A stretch of 64,000 nucleotides of DNA. Source: Rhodococcus sp. ARC_M5. Its GTDB lineage: Bacteria > Actinomycetota > Actinomycetes > Mycobacteriales > Mycobacteriaceae. The position numbers and the translations under genes were made by a program. Where the stretch lies: NCBI RefSeq assembly GCF_022810405.1, contig NZ_JALGQE010000007.1:124001-188000 (forward strand). The letters are read 5' to 3'. The notes below the pieces were generated by a model that was not told where the DNA came from, did no database searches, and was given only the letters and a program-made list of their open reading frames with translations. Below, one piece after another: positions 46,539-54,858 of this stretch (position 1 is its first letter; each line of letters opens with the position of its first letter).

Positions 46539-47012
46539 TCAGGCCGGGACGCTCTCGCGCACGTCGTCGTCGATGCGCTCGTGGTCCTGATCCCCGACGA
46601 CAGGTTCGGTCGCTCCCGGGTCGCCGTCCGTCGCGGCGTCGACGGCCACCGTTTTGGTCCGATGGATCGAGACGTTGCACCGCGCGAGATCCGGTCCGAC
46701 TGCGCTGGCCCGCATCTCGAGGTCGGCGCGTTCGATTCCGTCACGGTTGGTGTACTCGTTGGTCCGCAGCTGTCCGTAGGCGATGATCGGGTCGCCCTTC
46801 ATCAGTGACGCTCCGACTCCCCTCACCAGGCGACGCCAGCACGTGACCGTCAGGTAGAGAGTTCCGCCGTCGGTCCACTCGCCGGTGTTGCGATCCTGCC
46901 GTCGGGCGTTGCTGGCCATCCGGAAGCTGAGGACCTCGTCGCCGGTGGGTGTGGAGCGCTTGACGGGATTGGTGATGACCGTTCCGACAGCTGCGCACTG
47001 TGCTTCGTACAT
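46539..47012 (-). CDS. ssb: Single-stranded DNA-binding protein paralogue
   Basis: A 157-residue OB-fold SSB (GTVITNPVKRSTPTGDEVLS, TLYLTVTCWRRLVRGVGASL, GQLRTNEYTNRDGIERADLE). Unlike the main SSB it lacks the acidic DDDIPF-type C-terminal tip that recruits repair and replication partners and ends DDDVRESVPA. It is therefore the second SSB (Rv2478c-like). ATG 47012 with GAGGGGAAG upstream. Confidence 0.9.
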   Translation of the reverse strand: MYEAQCAAVGTVITNPVKRSTPTGDEVLSFRMASNARRQDRNTGEWTDGGTLYLTVTCWRRLVRGVGASLMKGDPIIAYGQLRTNEYTNRDGIERADLEMRASAVGPDLARCNVSIHRTKTVAVDAATDGDPGATEPVVGDQDHERIDDDVRESVPA

Positions 47013-47177
47013 GGTGGCTTCCCCTCGTTCGGTGTCGCGTGATTGCGATCGAGATCGACACTGCTACGGAGAGGACGTCCGTGGTGAACGAGTTCGCGAA
47101 ATGTGGACAAGCGTCCGGCCTGTGGATGAACGGCCCGAACATGGGCCCGTGCGACCCGAGAATGTCGGGAAGGTGTG

Positions 47178-47819
47178 CTAGCCGGGATTCTCGGCGTACA
47201 TGTGGCCGTCGAGCACGGGTATCACGCGACCCGAGGTGAGCGAAGCGACCAGTGCCACAGTCGAATCGGTGTCGGTCACCGCGACCGTCAGTACCGCGCG
47301 CGCCCCGTACGAAGCGCCCACCACGAGAACTCCGTGCCCGCGCAATTCCGATTCCACCCGACCGACCTCCGCGTGGTCGAGTTCGAGCGTCATGATCTCG
47401 CGTCGCTCACGGGTCAGGAACGTCGCTCCGGACACTGCCTCGGTCACCGCGCCGCTGTAGGCACGGGCCAGTCCTCCGGTGCCCAGCTTGGTTCCACCGA
47501 AGTACCTGCTGACGACCGCAACGACGTTGGTCAGGTGATGCCCGCGCAGCACGTCGAGCATCGGTGTGCCTGCCGTGCCACTCGGTTCACCGTCGTCGCT
47601 GGAGCGTTCGATGCGCTGCTCTTTCGGGTCGGCCGCTGCAGAATCCACGATGAACGCCGAACAGTGATGTCCGGCAGCAGGATCGGCCTTGCGGGCTGCG
47701 GCGATCACAGCCCGCGCCTCCGCTTCGGTGGCCGCGCGATCGACGACGGCGACGAACCGAGACTTCTTGACCTCGGTCTCGCACTCGACGCGGCCGGCGA
47801 TGGTGCGCAGTGGGGTCAC
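47178..47819 (-). CDS. IMPACT/YigZ family protein
   Basis: About 213 residues with the UPF0029 N-terminal domain (KKSRFVAVVDRAATEAEARA; DDGEPSGTAGTPML; VVAVVSRYFGGTKLGTGGL) and a short C-terminal domain. Members are linked to translation control in eukaryotes; the bacterial role is unclear. GTG 47819 (VTPLRTIAGRV) lies 10 nt after the ABC transporter stop and is preferred over the longer frame. Confidence 0.88.
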   Translation of the reverse strand: MTPLRTIAGRVECETEVKKSRFVAVVDRAATEAEARAVIAAARKADPAAGHHCSAFIVDSAAADPKEQRIERSSDDGEPSGTAGTPMLDVLRGHHLTNVVAVVSRYFGGTKLGTGGLARAYSGAVTEAVSGATFLTRERREIMTLELDHAEVGRVESELRGHGVLVVGASYGARAVLTVAVTDTDSTVALVASLTSGRVIPVLDGHMYAENPG

Positions 47820-47829
47820 CCGGTCACTC

Positions 47830-49626
47830 TCATACGGCCACACTGTCCACGATATCGTCTGCGGCCCGGACCAATTGGGCGTACATGCCGTCGCTCTCCA
47901 GCAGAGACTCGTGGCTCCCGACCTCGCGAACGACGCCGTGGTCGAGTACTGCGATGCGGTCCGCGGAGCGCACCGTGGACAGTCGATGCGCGATCAGGAT
48001 CGTCGTCCGCCCTGCCATCAGTCCGTCGAGCGCGGTCTGCACTGCGCGTTCGGTGCGATTGTCGAGGGCGCTGGTCGCTTCGTCGAGCACCAGAATCGGC
48101 GGGTTGCGCAGCACGGTTCGGGCGATGGCGATGCGCTGCTTCTCACCGCCCGAGAAGCGGTACCCGCGTTCGCCGACCATGGTGTCGTAGCCGTCGTCGA
48201 GTCCGTCGATGAAGTCGTGGATCTGTGCCGTGCGGGCTGCCGCGACAATCTCCTCGTCGGTGGCGTCGGGTTTGGCGAATCGCAGGTTCTCTCGAATGGT
48301 GGCGTGGAACAGGTACGTCTCCTGGGAGACGACGCCGACCAGGTCGGCGACGGTATCCGACGCCATCTCTCGCAGGTCGATTCCGTCGATGGTGACCGAT
48401 CCGGCCGTCGGATCATGCAGCCGCGCAACGAGATAGCCCAGCGTCGTCTTACCTGAGCCGGTTGCGCCGACGAGAGCCAGCGTGCTCCCCGCCGGGACTT
48501 CGAGGTCGATGCCGCACAGCGTCGGGACCGTTGCTGCGGTGTAGGTGAAATCCACGGCACGGAAGGCGACGTCTCCACGGACGGACTCGCGGGGCAGCGC
48601 CACCGGGTGAGTGGGCTCGGCCACGTCGATCGGCAGATCGAGGTACTCGAACACTCGGCCGAACAGGGCGAGCGAGGCCTGCACCTCGACGCCGGTGTTG
48701 AGCAATTGCATCGTGGGCCGGAACAATTGGGTCTGCAGAGCGGTGAACGCGACGAGAGTTCCGATCGTCAGCGCGCTCCCCTGCCCGATGGTGATACCGG
48801 CGAACCAGTACACCAGGGCAGGCATGACGGCGAAGCTGATCTGGATCGTGGCCATGCGCCACTTTCCGGCCATCATCGCCGCGAGTTCGACGCCGGCGAC
48901 CTCGTGGGATCGGTCGGCGAACTTGTCGGTCAGTGCCTGGGCGGAACCGGTGGTCTTGCCCAGCAGAATGCCACTGACCGAGAGCGATTCCTCGATCTGC
49001 ACCGACAGGTCGCTGAGCAACTTCTGTCGCTTGATGGAGATCTTGCGGCGCTCGTCGCCGATGCGGCGGGCGACACGTACGAAGACCGGCAGGATGATCA
49101 ACGAGAACGTGGCGAGCTTCCAGTCGAGCAGGAAGAGAGCGACCACCGTTGCGGCGACGGTCGTCGCGTTCTGCGCGATGGACGTCGCGGTGTTGGTGAC
49201 CACCGATTGCATGCCGCCGATGTCGTTGGCGATGCGTGATTGAACCTCACCGGTGCGGGTGCGTGCGAAGAATCCGAGGGATTGGCGTTGCAGGTGCGAG
49301 TAGACCTGGACGCGTAGACCGTGCATGAGTCGTTGACCGACGCCATTGGACATCCAGGTCTGTACGACGCCGAGAGTGTTGGTGGCGACTGCGACTGCGA
49401 TCATGCCGAGTGCGATGAGGCTGACGAGTGTGACGTCGCGGTCGGGTATCGCATGATCGAGGAGTTCGCGGAGAAGCAAGGGGGACGCGAGCGCGATGAT
49501 CGCGCTGGCCACAATGATCGCGCTGACAATGGCGATCCTGCGCCGATACGGCGTGAACAGAGCCAGGACTCGGGGCACGGGTGCCGGATCGGCCGCGAGG
49601 AGAGAACGTTCGGGTCGGCTTTCCAA
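47830..49626 (-). CDS. ABC transporter, fused permease-ATPase (exporter type)
   Basis: A 598-residue half-transporter: six-helix exporter domain (about residues 30-320) followed by an ATPase with Walker A VGATGSGKTT, signature FSGGEKQRIAIA and Walker B ILVLDEATSALDN. It would act as a dimer exporting drugs, lipids or other compounds. It starts with TTG 49626, which is supported by a perfect GGAGG 5 nt upstream. A divergent MarR gene shares the 83-bp promoter region with a clear palindrome, so expression is probably relieved by a toxic ligand. Confidence 0.92.
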   Translation of the reverse strand: MESRPERSLLAADPAPVPRVLALFTPYRRRIAIVSAIIVASAIIALASPLLLRELLDHAIPDRDVTLVSLIALGMIAVAVATNTLGVVQTWMSNGVGQRLMHGLRVQVYSHLQRQSLGFFARTRTGEVQSRIANDIGGMQSVVTNTATSIAQNATTVAATVVALFLLDWKLATFSLIILPVFVRVARRIGDERRKISIKRQKLLSDLSVQIEESLSVSGILLGKTTGSAQALTDKFADRSHEVAGVELAAMMAGKWRMATIQISFAVMPALVYWFAGITIGQGSALTIGTLVAFTALQTQLFRPTMQLLNTGVEVQASLALFGRVFEYLDLPIDVAEPTHPVALPRESVRGDVAFRAVDFTYTAATVPTLCGIDLEVPAGSTLALVGATGSGKTTLGYLVARLHDPTAGSVTIDGIDLREMASDTVADLVGVVSQETYLFHATIRENLRFAKPDATDEEIVAAARTAQIHDFIDGLDDGYDTMVGERGYRFSGGEKQRIAIARTVLRNPPILVLDEATSALDNRTERAVQTALDGLMAGRTTILIAHRLSTVRSADRIAVLDHGVVREVGSHESLLESDGMYAQLVRAADDIVDSVAV

Positions 49627-49664
49627 GTAGACCTCCGGTGATTGCTGACGTTATATGCAGAGGC

Positions 49665-49681
49665 TACCTCACTATGAGGTA
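49665..49681. promoter_or_regulatory. MarR operator
   Basis: TACCTCACTATGAGGTA, perfect 7-bp arms with 3-bp centre, midway between the divergent ABC transporter and marR genes. It overlaps the marR -35 region (about 49674-49679) and lies upstream of the ABC -10-like TATAAC (minus, 49655-49650). Confidence 0.7.
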
Positions 49682-49696
49682 ACGAGCAAGCGTGGC

Positions 49697-49702
49697 TATG
49701 AT
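49697..49702 (+). promoter_or_regulatory. -10 element of marR (leaderless)
   Basis: TATGAT, near-consensus, ends 7 nt before ATG 49710. The transcript should begin at the start codon. Confidence 0.6.
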
Positions 49703-49709
49703 CCCTTGC

Positions 49710-50135
49710 ATGGAAACCGGACACTCGCCGAACCTGAGCGAGCAGTTCATGGCCGTCGCCCGGCAGATCCGGCGCAGCCACATGACTGCGTTGGAACCGT
49801 TCGGCCTCAATCCGTCGCAGAGCCGAGCCCTGCACGTGTTGGCGCGCGAGCCCGAGTCCGTACGACTACGCGATCTCGCCGAGCATCTGCGCATCGTCGC
49901 GCGATCTGCCACCGACATCGTCGACTCCCTCGAGGCGGCACACCTGGTGACGCGGCAGCAGGACCCGAGCGATCGGCGCGCCGTCCTGGTGGAGCTGACC
50001 GACACCGGCCGTGCACTGTTGGACAGAATCGACGACGCGCGCCGTCAGGTGTCCTCGGAGATGTTCGACGGCCTCGAGCCGGCGGAACGCGTCGAGCTCA
50101 ACCGACTGCTGAGCAAGATCGTCGAGACCGACTGA
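49710..50135 (+). CDS. MarR-family regulator
   Basis: A 141-residue winged-helix regulator (METGHSPNLSEQFMAVARQI start). The recognition region is VRLRDLAEHLRIVARSATDI and the wing DPSDRRAVLVELTDTG. It is divergent from an ABC exporter and a perfect palindrome lies between them, so it probably represses both. ATG 49710 is chosen because it follows the -10 element at leaderless spacing; no Shine-Dalgarno is seen. Convergent with the ctaG fusion gene, 12 nt apart. Confidence 0.9.
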   Translation: METGHSPNLSEQFMAVARQIRRSHMTALEPFGLNPSQSRALHVLAREPESVRLRDLAEHLRIVARSATDIVDSLEAAHLVTRQQDPSDRRAVLVELTDTGRALLDRIDDARRQVSSEMFDGLEPAERVELNRLLSKIVETD

Positions 50136-50147
50136 ACCGAAAGCCGA

Positions 50148-52226
50148 TTACTGCTCGCCGGTCCGATCGCGTCGAGCCAGCTCGGCGAACATCGCATTGT
50201 GCGCGGCCAAGTCGGCGTCGTGATCACGCTCGGCGGCGCGGTCACCACGCCTGGCATCCCGATCGTCGCTGCGAGACCACTGGATCAGCAGCGCCAGCAT
50301 GACGAGCACCAACGGAATCTCGCCGGTGGCCCAGGCGATACCGCCGCCGAGTTTCTGGTCTCCGAGCAGATCGGAGTTCCAGTCCAGCCCGAGCGTCCGG
50401 TAGAACCAGGCACCCATGACGGTGTTCATGCTCATCAGGGCCACGCCGAAGAAGGCATGGAACGGCAGCGAACCGAATACGACGGCGAGCTTGGTGACGG
50501 GAGCGATCTTGCGCGGGGACGGATCGACGCCGATGACGGTCCAGTAGAACAGGTAGCCGCTGAGCACGAAGTGCAGGTTCATCAGCAGGTGCGCGCCGTG
50601 ACTGTCCAGAACCGCTCCGAAGATCCCGCCGAGGTACAGCACATAGAATCCGCCGACGAAGATCAGCGAGGCCACGAGGGGATGTGTCAGGAACTGCGAG
50701 ATTCGGCTGTGCAGTCCGATCAACAGCCATTCGCGCATTCCGGGCACGCCGTCCTTACCCGCGGCGGGCAGTACCCGCAGTGCCAGCGTCAGCGCCCCAC
50801 CGAGAGCGAGAAGGACGGGTGCCAGCATCGACAGCATCATGTGCCCGGTCATGTGCACGCTGAACACGGCGGTGGAGTAACGCCCGATTCCCGAGGATGT
50901 GCTGATCAGCAGGGTGAGGCAGCCGAGGACCCAGGCGACGGTGCGGCCCACCGGCCACGCGTCGCCACGGAGCCGCAGGCGGCGGACGCCGATCAGATAC
51001 ACCACGGCCAAGACGATCGCGGCGGTACCGAAGATCAGATCGAAGCGCCAGTCCAATGCCATCCGCGCAAACGTCGGCGGGCCGCTCAGGTTGTACCCGA
51101 GTGCCGCCTCCGTGGTCGTGAGGTTGGGGTCGATCTCGGCCGGCGGAGGTGTGCGGCCGAGCCCGACGGCCAGGCCGATGGTCGCCGCCAGGACCAGTAC
51201 TTCGGCACCGGCGAACCGGAGCAGCGGCCCGCCGGCCGAAGGATCGGCGATCAGGGCAGGGAGTGCGCGGCGACGCTGCATCCAGCCGAAACCGCCAAGC
51301 ACGATCAACGCAACGATCTTCGCGACTACGAGCAGGCCGTAGGTGGTGGAGAACAGGTCGGCGAGCGAAACCCGGACCAGGGCGTTGATGACGCCGCTGA
51401 TGCCCATCACCACGAAACAGATGCCGGCGATGGTGGAGAATCGGCGAGCCGCGACATCCGCGTGCGCGCCGTGCCTACGAACGTGTGCCAGCAGTGCGAA
51501 CAGTCCGCCCGCCCACAGTGACGCGGCCCCGAGGTGCAGGATCAAGCTGTTGGTGGCGACGTCGTGCGATCCGCCCGCCGAGGAGTGTCCGCTCAGTGCG
51601 ATCGGCAGCAGCGTCGCCAGGGAGAGGCCGAGCAGTGCGGGCGTCCACGCCCACCGCAACACCGTGCGCGACGCGATGGCGAGCACAACGGCCATGATGG
51701 CCGTCCACCGCCATGCGCTGGCGATCTCCACCTGGTCGAGCGCGATCCAGAGATTCGCGGGCTTGATGGCTTCCGCGAACGGCTGCCCCGAGGTGTCGGA
51801 CAGCGTCAGCGGTACGAGGAGCAGCGCGCAGACGGCCCAGACGATCGAGGCGACCGAGCCGGTTCGCACGGCGCGGTAGCCGTCGACGTCGAGCACGCCG
51901 TTCTTCTGCGGCGGCACGAGGAACGCAGCGAGCAGAAACGATCCGATGGCGATGACGGCAGCGATCTCGCCGATCGCCCGCAGAGCAGGCAGACCGTAGG
52001 TGGTGGCCGGGCCCGGATCCGGAATCCCCAACAACACCAGCGCGTCGGAGGCCGAGAGCATCACGATGAGGGCGGCGACCACGCCGGCGATAACGCCTGC
52101 GGTGACGAATACCGTCGTCGTGGCCGAACGCGGATCCCCGTCTGTCGAACCATCGTCCGTCCGGACATCGTCCGCCCGGAGTTCGGCGGTCGAGGGTTGG
52201 GTCTTCTCGAGATCCGGTGTTGCCAT
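50148..52226 (-). CDS. CopD-CtaG fusion membrane protein (cytochrome oxidase/copper)
   Basis: A 692-residue polytopic membrane protein. Residues about 35-360 form a CopD-like copper-resistance domain (HLGAASLWAGGLFALLAHVR; VVMGISGVINALVRV), and about 400-650 a caa3-type CtaG domain (FSVHMTGHMMLSMLAPVLLA; HFVLSGYLFYWTVIGVDPSP). The His-rich segments could bind copper for the CuA/CuB centres of cytochrome oxidase. The same fusion exists in mycobacteria (Rv0102-like). ATG 52226; the frame further upstream overlaps xdhC out of frame. Confidence 0.88.
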   Translation of the reverse strand: MATPDLEKTQPSTAELRADDVRTDDGSTDGDPRSATTTVFVTAGVIAGVVAALIVMLSASDALVLLGIPDPGPATTYGLPALRAIGEIAAVIAIGSFLLAAFLVPPQKNGVLDVDGYRAVRTGSVASIVWAVCALLLVPLTLSDTSGQPFAEAIKPANLWIALDQVEIASAWRWTAIMAVVLAIASRTVLRWAWTPALLGLSLATLLPIALSGHSSAGGSHDVATNSLILHLGAASLWAGGLFALLAHVRRHGAHADVAARRFSTIAGICFVVMGISGVINALVRVSLADLFSTTYGLLVVAKIVALIVLGGFGWMQRRRALPALIADPSAGGPLLRFAGAEVLVLAATIGLAVGLGRTPPPAEIDPNLTTTEAALGYNLSGPPTFARMALDWRFDLIFGTAAIVLAVVYLIGVRRLRLRGDAWPVGRTVAWVLGCLTLLISTSSGIGRYSTAVFSVHMTGHMMLSMLAPVLLALGGALTLALRVLPAAGKDGVPGMREWLLIGLHSRISQFLTHPLVASLIFVGGFYVLYLGGIFGAVLDSHGAHLLMNLHFVLSGYLFYWTVIGVDPSPRKIAPVTKLAVVFGSLPFHAFFGVALMSMNTVMGAWFYRTLGLDWNSDLLGDQKLGGGIAWATGEIPLVLVMLALLIQWSRSDDRDARRGDRAAERDHDADLAAHNAMFAELARRDRTGEQ

Positions 52227-52270
52227 ACCACCAGAGTAAGAGGTTCTCGGCGGTACTCGAAACGCGAGTC

Positions 52271-53428
52271 CTACACAGCGTCGTACTTGCCCGCACGTTC
52301 GGCCTCGGCGGCGTCGTGGTGGATACGACCGTGGCGAGCACGCAGCGGTTCGCCGGTACCGCCCCAGCGGTGGGCGATGATCTCCGCTGCGATCGATACC
52401 GCCGTCTCCTGAGGCGTCCGAGCACCGAGGTCGAGCCCGATCGGACTCGCCAGCCGAGTGAGTTCGCTCTCCGTCAGCCCCGCCGCTCGCAATCGAGCTG
52501 TGCGGTCGTCGTGGGTGCGGCGTGATCCCATCGCCCCGACGAACGCCAGGTTCGGAATGCGCAACGCCACCTCGAGCAGTGGCACGTCGAATTTCGGGTC
52601 GTGCGTCAGTACACACACGACGGTGCGTTCGTCCACCTCCCCCGCCTCGAACTGCTCGGACAGATAGTCGTGCGGCCACGCGACCACGACCTCCTCGGCG
52701 GCGGGAAAACGCTGCGGGGTGGCGAAGACGGCACGCGCATCGCAGACGGTGACGCGGTAGCCGAGAAAGGCACCCTGCTGCGCGACCGCGGCAGCGAAAT
52801 CGATGGCTCCGAACACGAGCATCCGCGGCGGCGGAGCGTGGCTCGAGACGAACACGTCCATCCCCTCGCCCCGACGCTGCCCGTCCGGTCCGTAGGTCAG
52901 CACGGCCGAACGACCTGATGCAAGAAGCCCTTTCGCGTCGTCGGCGACGGCATCGTCGGCACGCGCGCTGCCGAGCGAGCCCCGGACACCCGTTTCTCCG
53001 ACGAGAATTCTTCGGCCGAGCCGTTCCGGATCGGCGTGCGCGACCACCGTCGCCACCGCCACGGGCACGTTGCCGCGAACGTCCGCGACGAGAGCACCCA
53101 ATTCGGGAAACGTGCGCCGAGAGATCCCCTGCACGAATACGTCCAGGGTTCCGCCGCAGGTGAGCCCGACGGCAAAGGCATCGTCGTCGGATATCCCGTA
53201 TCGAGTGAGTACCGGCGCACCGGACACCAGCACGTCCTGCGCGAGTTCGTAGACCGCACCCTCCACACAGCCGCCCGAGACCGAGCCGGACACGGCACCG
53301 TCCGAACCGACGACCATCGACGCGCCGACGGGACGCGGCGCGGAGTCGAACGTGCGGATCACCGTGGCAACCGCAGCCACGTCGCCGGACTGCCAGACGT
53401 GCAGTACGTCGTCCAGGATGTCGTGCAT
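52271..53428 (-). CDS. XdhC/CoxF-family molybdenum-cofactor maturation protein
   Basis: A 385-residue protein with an N-terminal XdhC/CoxI domain (SGSVSGGCVEGAVYELA, Cys at about 54) and a C-terminal Rossmann domain (RMLVFGAIDFAAAVAQQGAF ... FVGAMGSRRTHDDRTARL). XdhC-type proteins bind Moco, help sulfurate it and insert it into xanthine dehydrogenase or CO dehydrogenase-type enzymes. No such enzyme is encoded nearby. ATG 53428 has a strong AGGAGG. Confidence 0.88.
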   Translation of the reverse strand: MHDILDDVLHVWQSGDVAAVATVIRTFDSAPRPVGASMVVGSDGAVSGSVSGGCVEGAVYELAQDVLVSGAPVLTRYGISDDDAFAVGLTCGGTLDVFVQGISRRTFPELGALVADVRGNVPVAVATVVAHADPERLGRRILVGETGVRGSLGSARADDAVADDAKGLLASGRSAVLTYGPDGQRRGEGMDVFVSSHAPPPRMLVFGAIDFAAAVAQQGAFLGYRVTVCDARAVFATPQRFPAAEEVVVAWPHDYLSEQFEAGEVDERTVVCVLTHDPKFDVPLLEVALRIPNLAFVGAMGSRRTHDDRTARLRAAGLTESELTRLASPIGLDLGARTPQETAVSIAAEIIAHRWGGTGEPLRARHGRIHHDAAEAERAGKYDAV

Positions 53429-53572
53429 CGAACCTCCTTCGGCCCAGGTCGCAGCGATTCCGAGAACGCGGGCTCTTCTCAGAATGCCAGCTCAACCCAT
53501 GCCTGCATCGACGGCACCGGCGTAAAGGTACACTCGTCAACCGTGCTCGAGCGGGTCCGCCCGCACGCGCCA

Positions 53573-53645
53573 GCCTCCGTAGCTCAGGGGATAGAGCAAG
53601 GGCCTTCTAATCCCTTGGTCGCAGGTTCGAATCCTGCCGGGGGCA
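53573..53645 (+). tRNA. tRNA-Arg (anticodon TCT)
   Basis: Acceptor GCCTCCG/CGGGGGC with a G-T pair, D arm GCTCAGGGGATAGAGC, anticodon loop CTTCTAA, T arm GCAGGTTCGAATCCTGC, discriminator A. The anticodon stem AGGGC/TCCCT has a C-T mismatch at 31-39. CCA is not encoded. TACACT (53529-53534) is a candidate -10. Confidence 0.94.
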
Positions 53646-53715
53646 CCCTTTGACCAGCACAAACGCAAGACGCTTCGGCCCACTGTGGTTGACTTCGGGT
53701 AACGAAGGGTCATAC

Positions 53716-54858
53716 GTGCAACAGCTCACTCTCGGAGTCCTCTCACGTTCACGCAAGCCGAATGAGCGTCGACTTCCGATTCATCCACTTCATCTCGATC
53801 GCATCGACGCCGACATCCGAGCCCGCATGTTTCTCGAATCCGGCTACGGAGAGCCGTTCGGCATCTCCGACGAGCATTTGGCCGCGCAGGTGGCAGGAAT
53901 TCGCACCCGTTCCGAACTCATCGCCCGATGCGATGTGATTCTGCTGCCGAAACCGCAGGCCGAGGATCTCGCCGCACTGCGTCCCGGGCAGACACTGTGG
54001 GGTTGGCCGCACTGCGTCCAGGACCGGGCTCTCACCCAGATCGCCGTCGAACGCAAGCTGACACTGATCGCCTTCGAGGCCATGAATCACTGGACGCCCG
54101 ACGGCTGGTTCAATCTCCATGTGTTCCACAAGAACAACGAACTGGCCGGCTACTGCTCGGTGCTGCACGCCCTGCAATTGATCGGATCCACCGGCGACTA
54201 CGGTCGCAGATTGCGTGCGGCGGTCATCGGCTTCGGGGCCACGGCCCGCGGCGCGGTCACGGCACTGAACGCGCACGGAATCCACGACGTCGATGTCTTG
54301 ACGCAACGTGGCGTGACGGCCGTGAGTTCGCCCATTCACTCGGCCAACATCGTGAATTTCGATCTCGACGACGCCGATCCCAGGCAGAGCCGAGCTCTGA
54401 CGCCCGAGGGACGCGTACCTCTGTCACAGTTCCTCGCTGATCACGACGTGATCGTCAATTGTGTTCTGCAGGACACCAATGCGCCGCTGACATTCCTGAC
54501 GAATCAGGATCTGCCCACTCTCGCACCGGGCACACTCGTGGTCGACGTCTCCTGCGACGAGGGAATGGGCTTCGAATGGGCCAGGCCCACCTCGTTCACC
54601 GATCCCATGTTCACCGTCGGTGACAACATCAAGTACTACGCCGTCGACCACAGCCCGTCCTATCTGTGGAACTCGGCCACCTGGGAGATCAGCGAATCGT
54701 TGCTGCCGTATCTGCGAACGGTCCTCGACGGACCGACGGCCTGGAGCAGTGACGCCACCATCGAGCGATCGATCGAGATCAGGAACGGCGTCATCGTGAA
54801 CCCCAATATCCTTGCGTTCCAACACCGCAGTGCGGAGTACCCGCACACAGCAGCATGA
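53716..54858 (+). CDS. N5-(carboxyethyl)ornithine synthase / alanine dehydrogenase-like enzyme
   Basis: About 380 residues. The N-terminal half resembles the alanine dehydrogenase/transhydrogenase N-domain (VLSRSRKPNERRLPIHPLHL; GYGEPFGISDEHL) and the C-terminal half is a Rossmann domain (RAAVIGFGATARGAVTAL). The closest named type I can recall is N5-(carboxyethyl)ornithine synthase, which joins an amino acid and pyruvate reductively; the substrates here are unknown. GTG 53716 has AAGGG about 7 nt upstream. It starts 71 nt after tRNA-Arg and overlaps the next gene by 4 nt. Confidence 0.75.
   Translation: MQQLTLGVLSRSRKPNERRLPIHPLHLDRIDADIRARMFLESGYGEPFGISDEHLAAQVAGIRTRSELIARCDVILLPKPQAEDLAALRPGQTLWGWPHCVQDRALTQIAVERKLTLIAFEAMNHWTPDGWFNLHVFHKNNELAGYCSVLHALQLIGSTGDYGRRLRAAVIGFGATARGAVTALNAHGIHDVDVLTQRGVTAVSSPIHSANIVNFDLDDADPRQSRALTPEGRVPLSQFLADHDVIVNCVLQDTNAPLTFLTNQDLPTLAPGTLVVDVSCDEGMGFEWARPTSFTDPMFTVGDNIKYYAVDHSPSYLWNSATWEISESLLPYLRTVLDGPTAWSSDATIERSIEIRNGVIVNPNILAFQHRSAEYPHTAA

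Noticed and set aside
52227..53540. N-terminal extension of the CopD-CtaG protein by 438 codons
   Set aside because: Overlaps xdhC out of frame and is Arg-rich shadow sequence; the ATG at 52226 begins the real protein.
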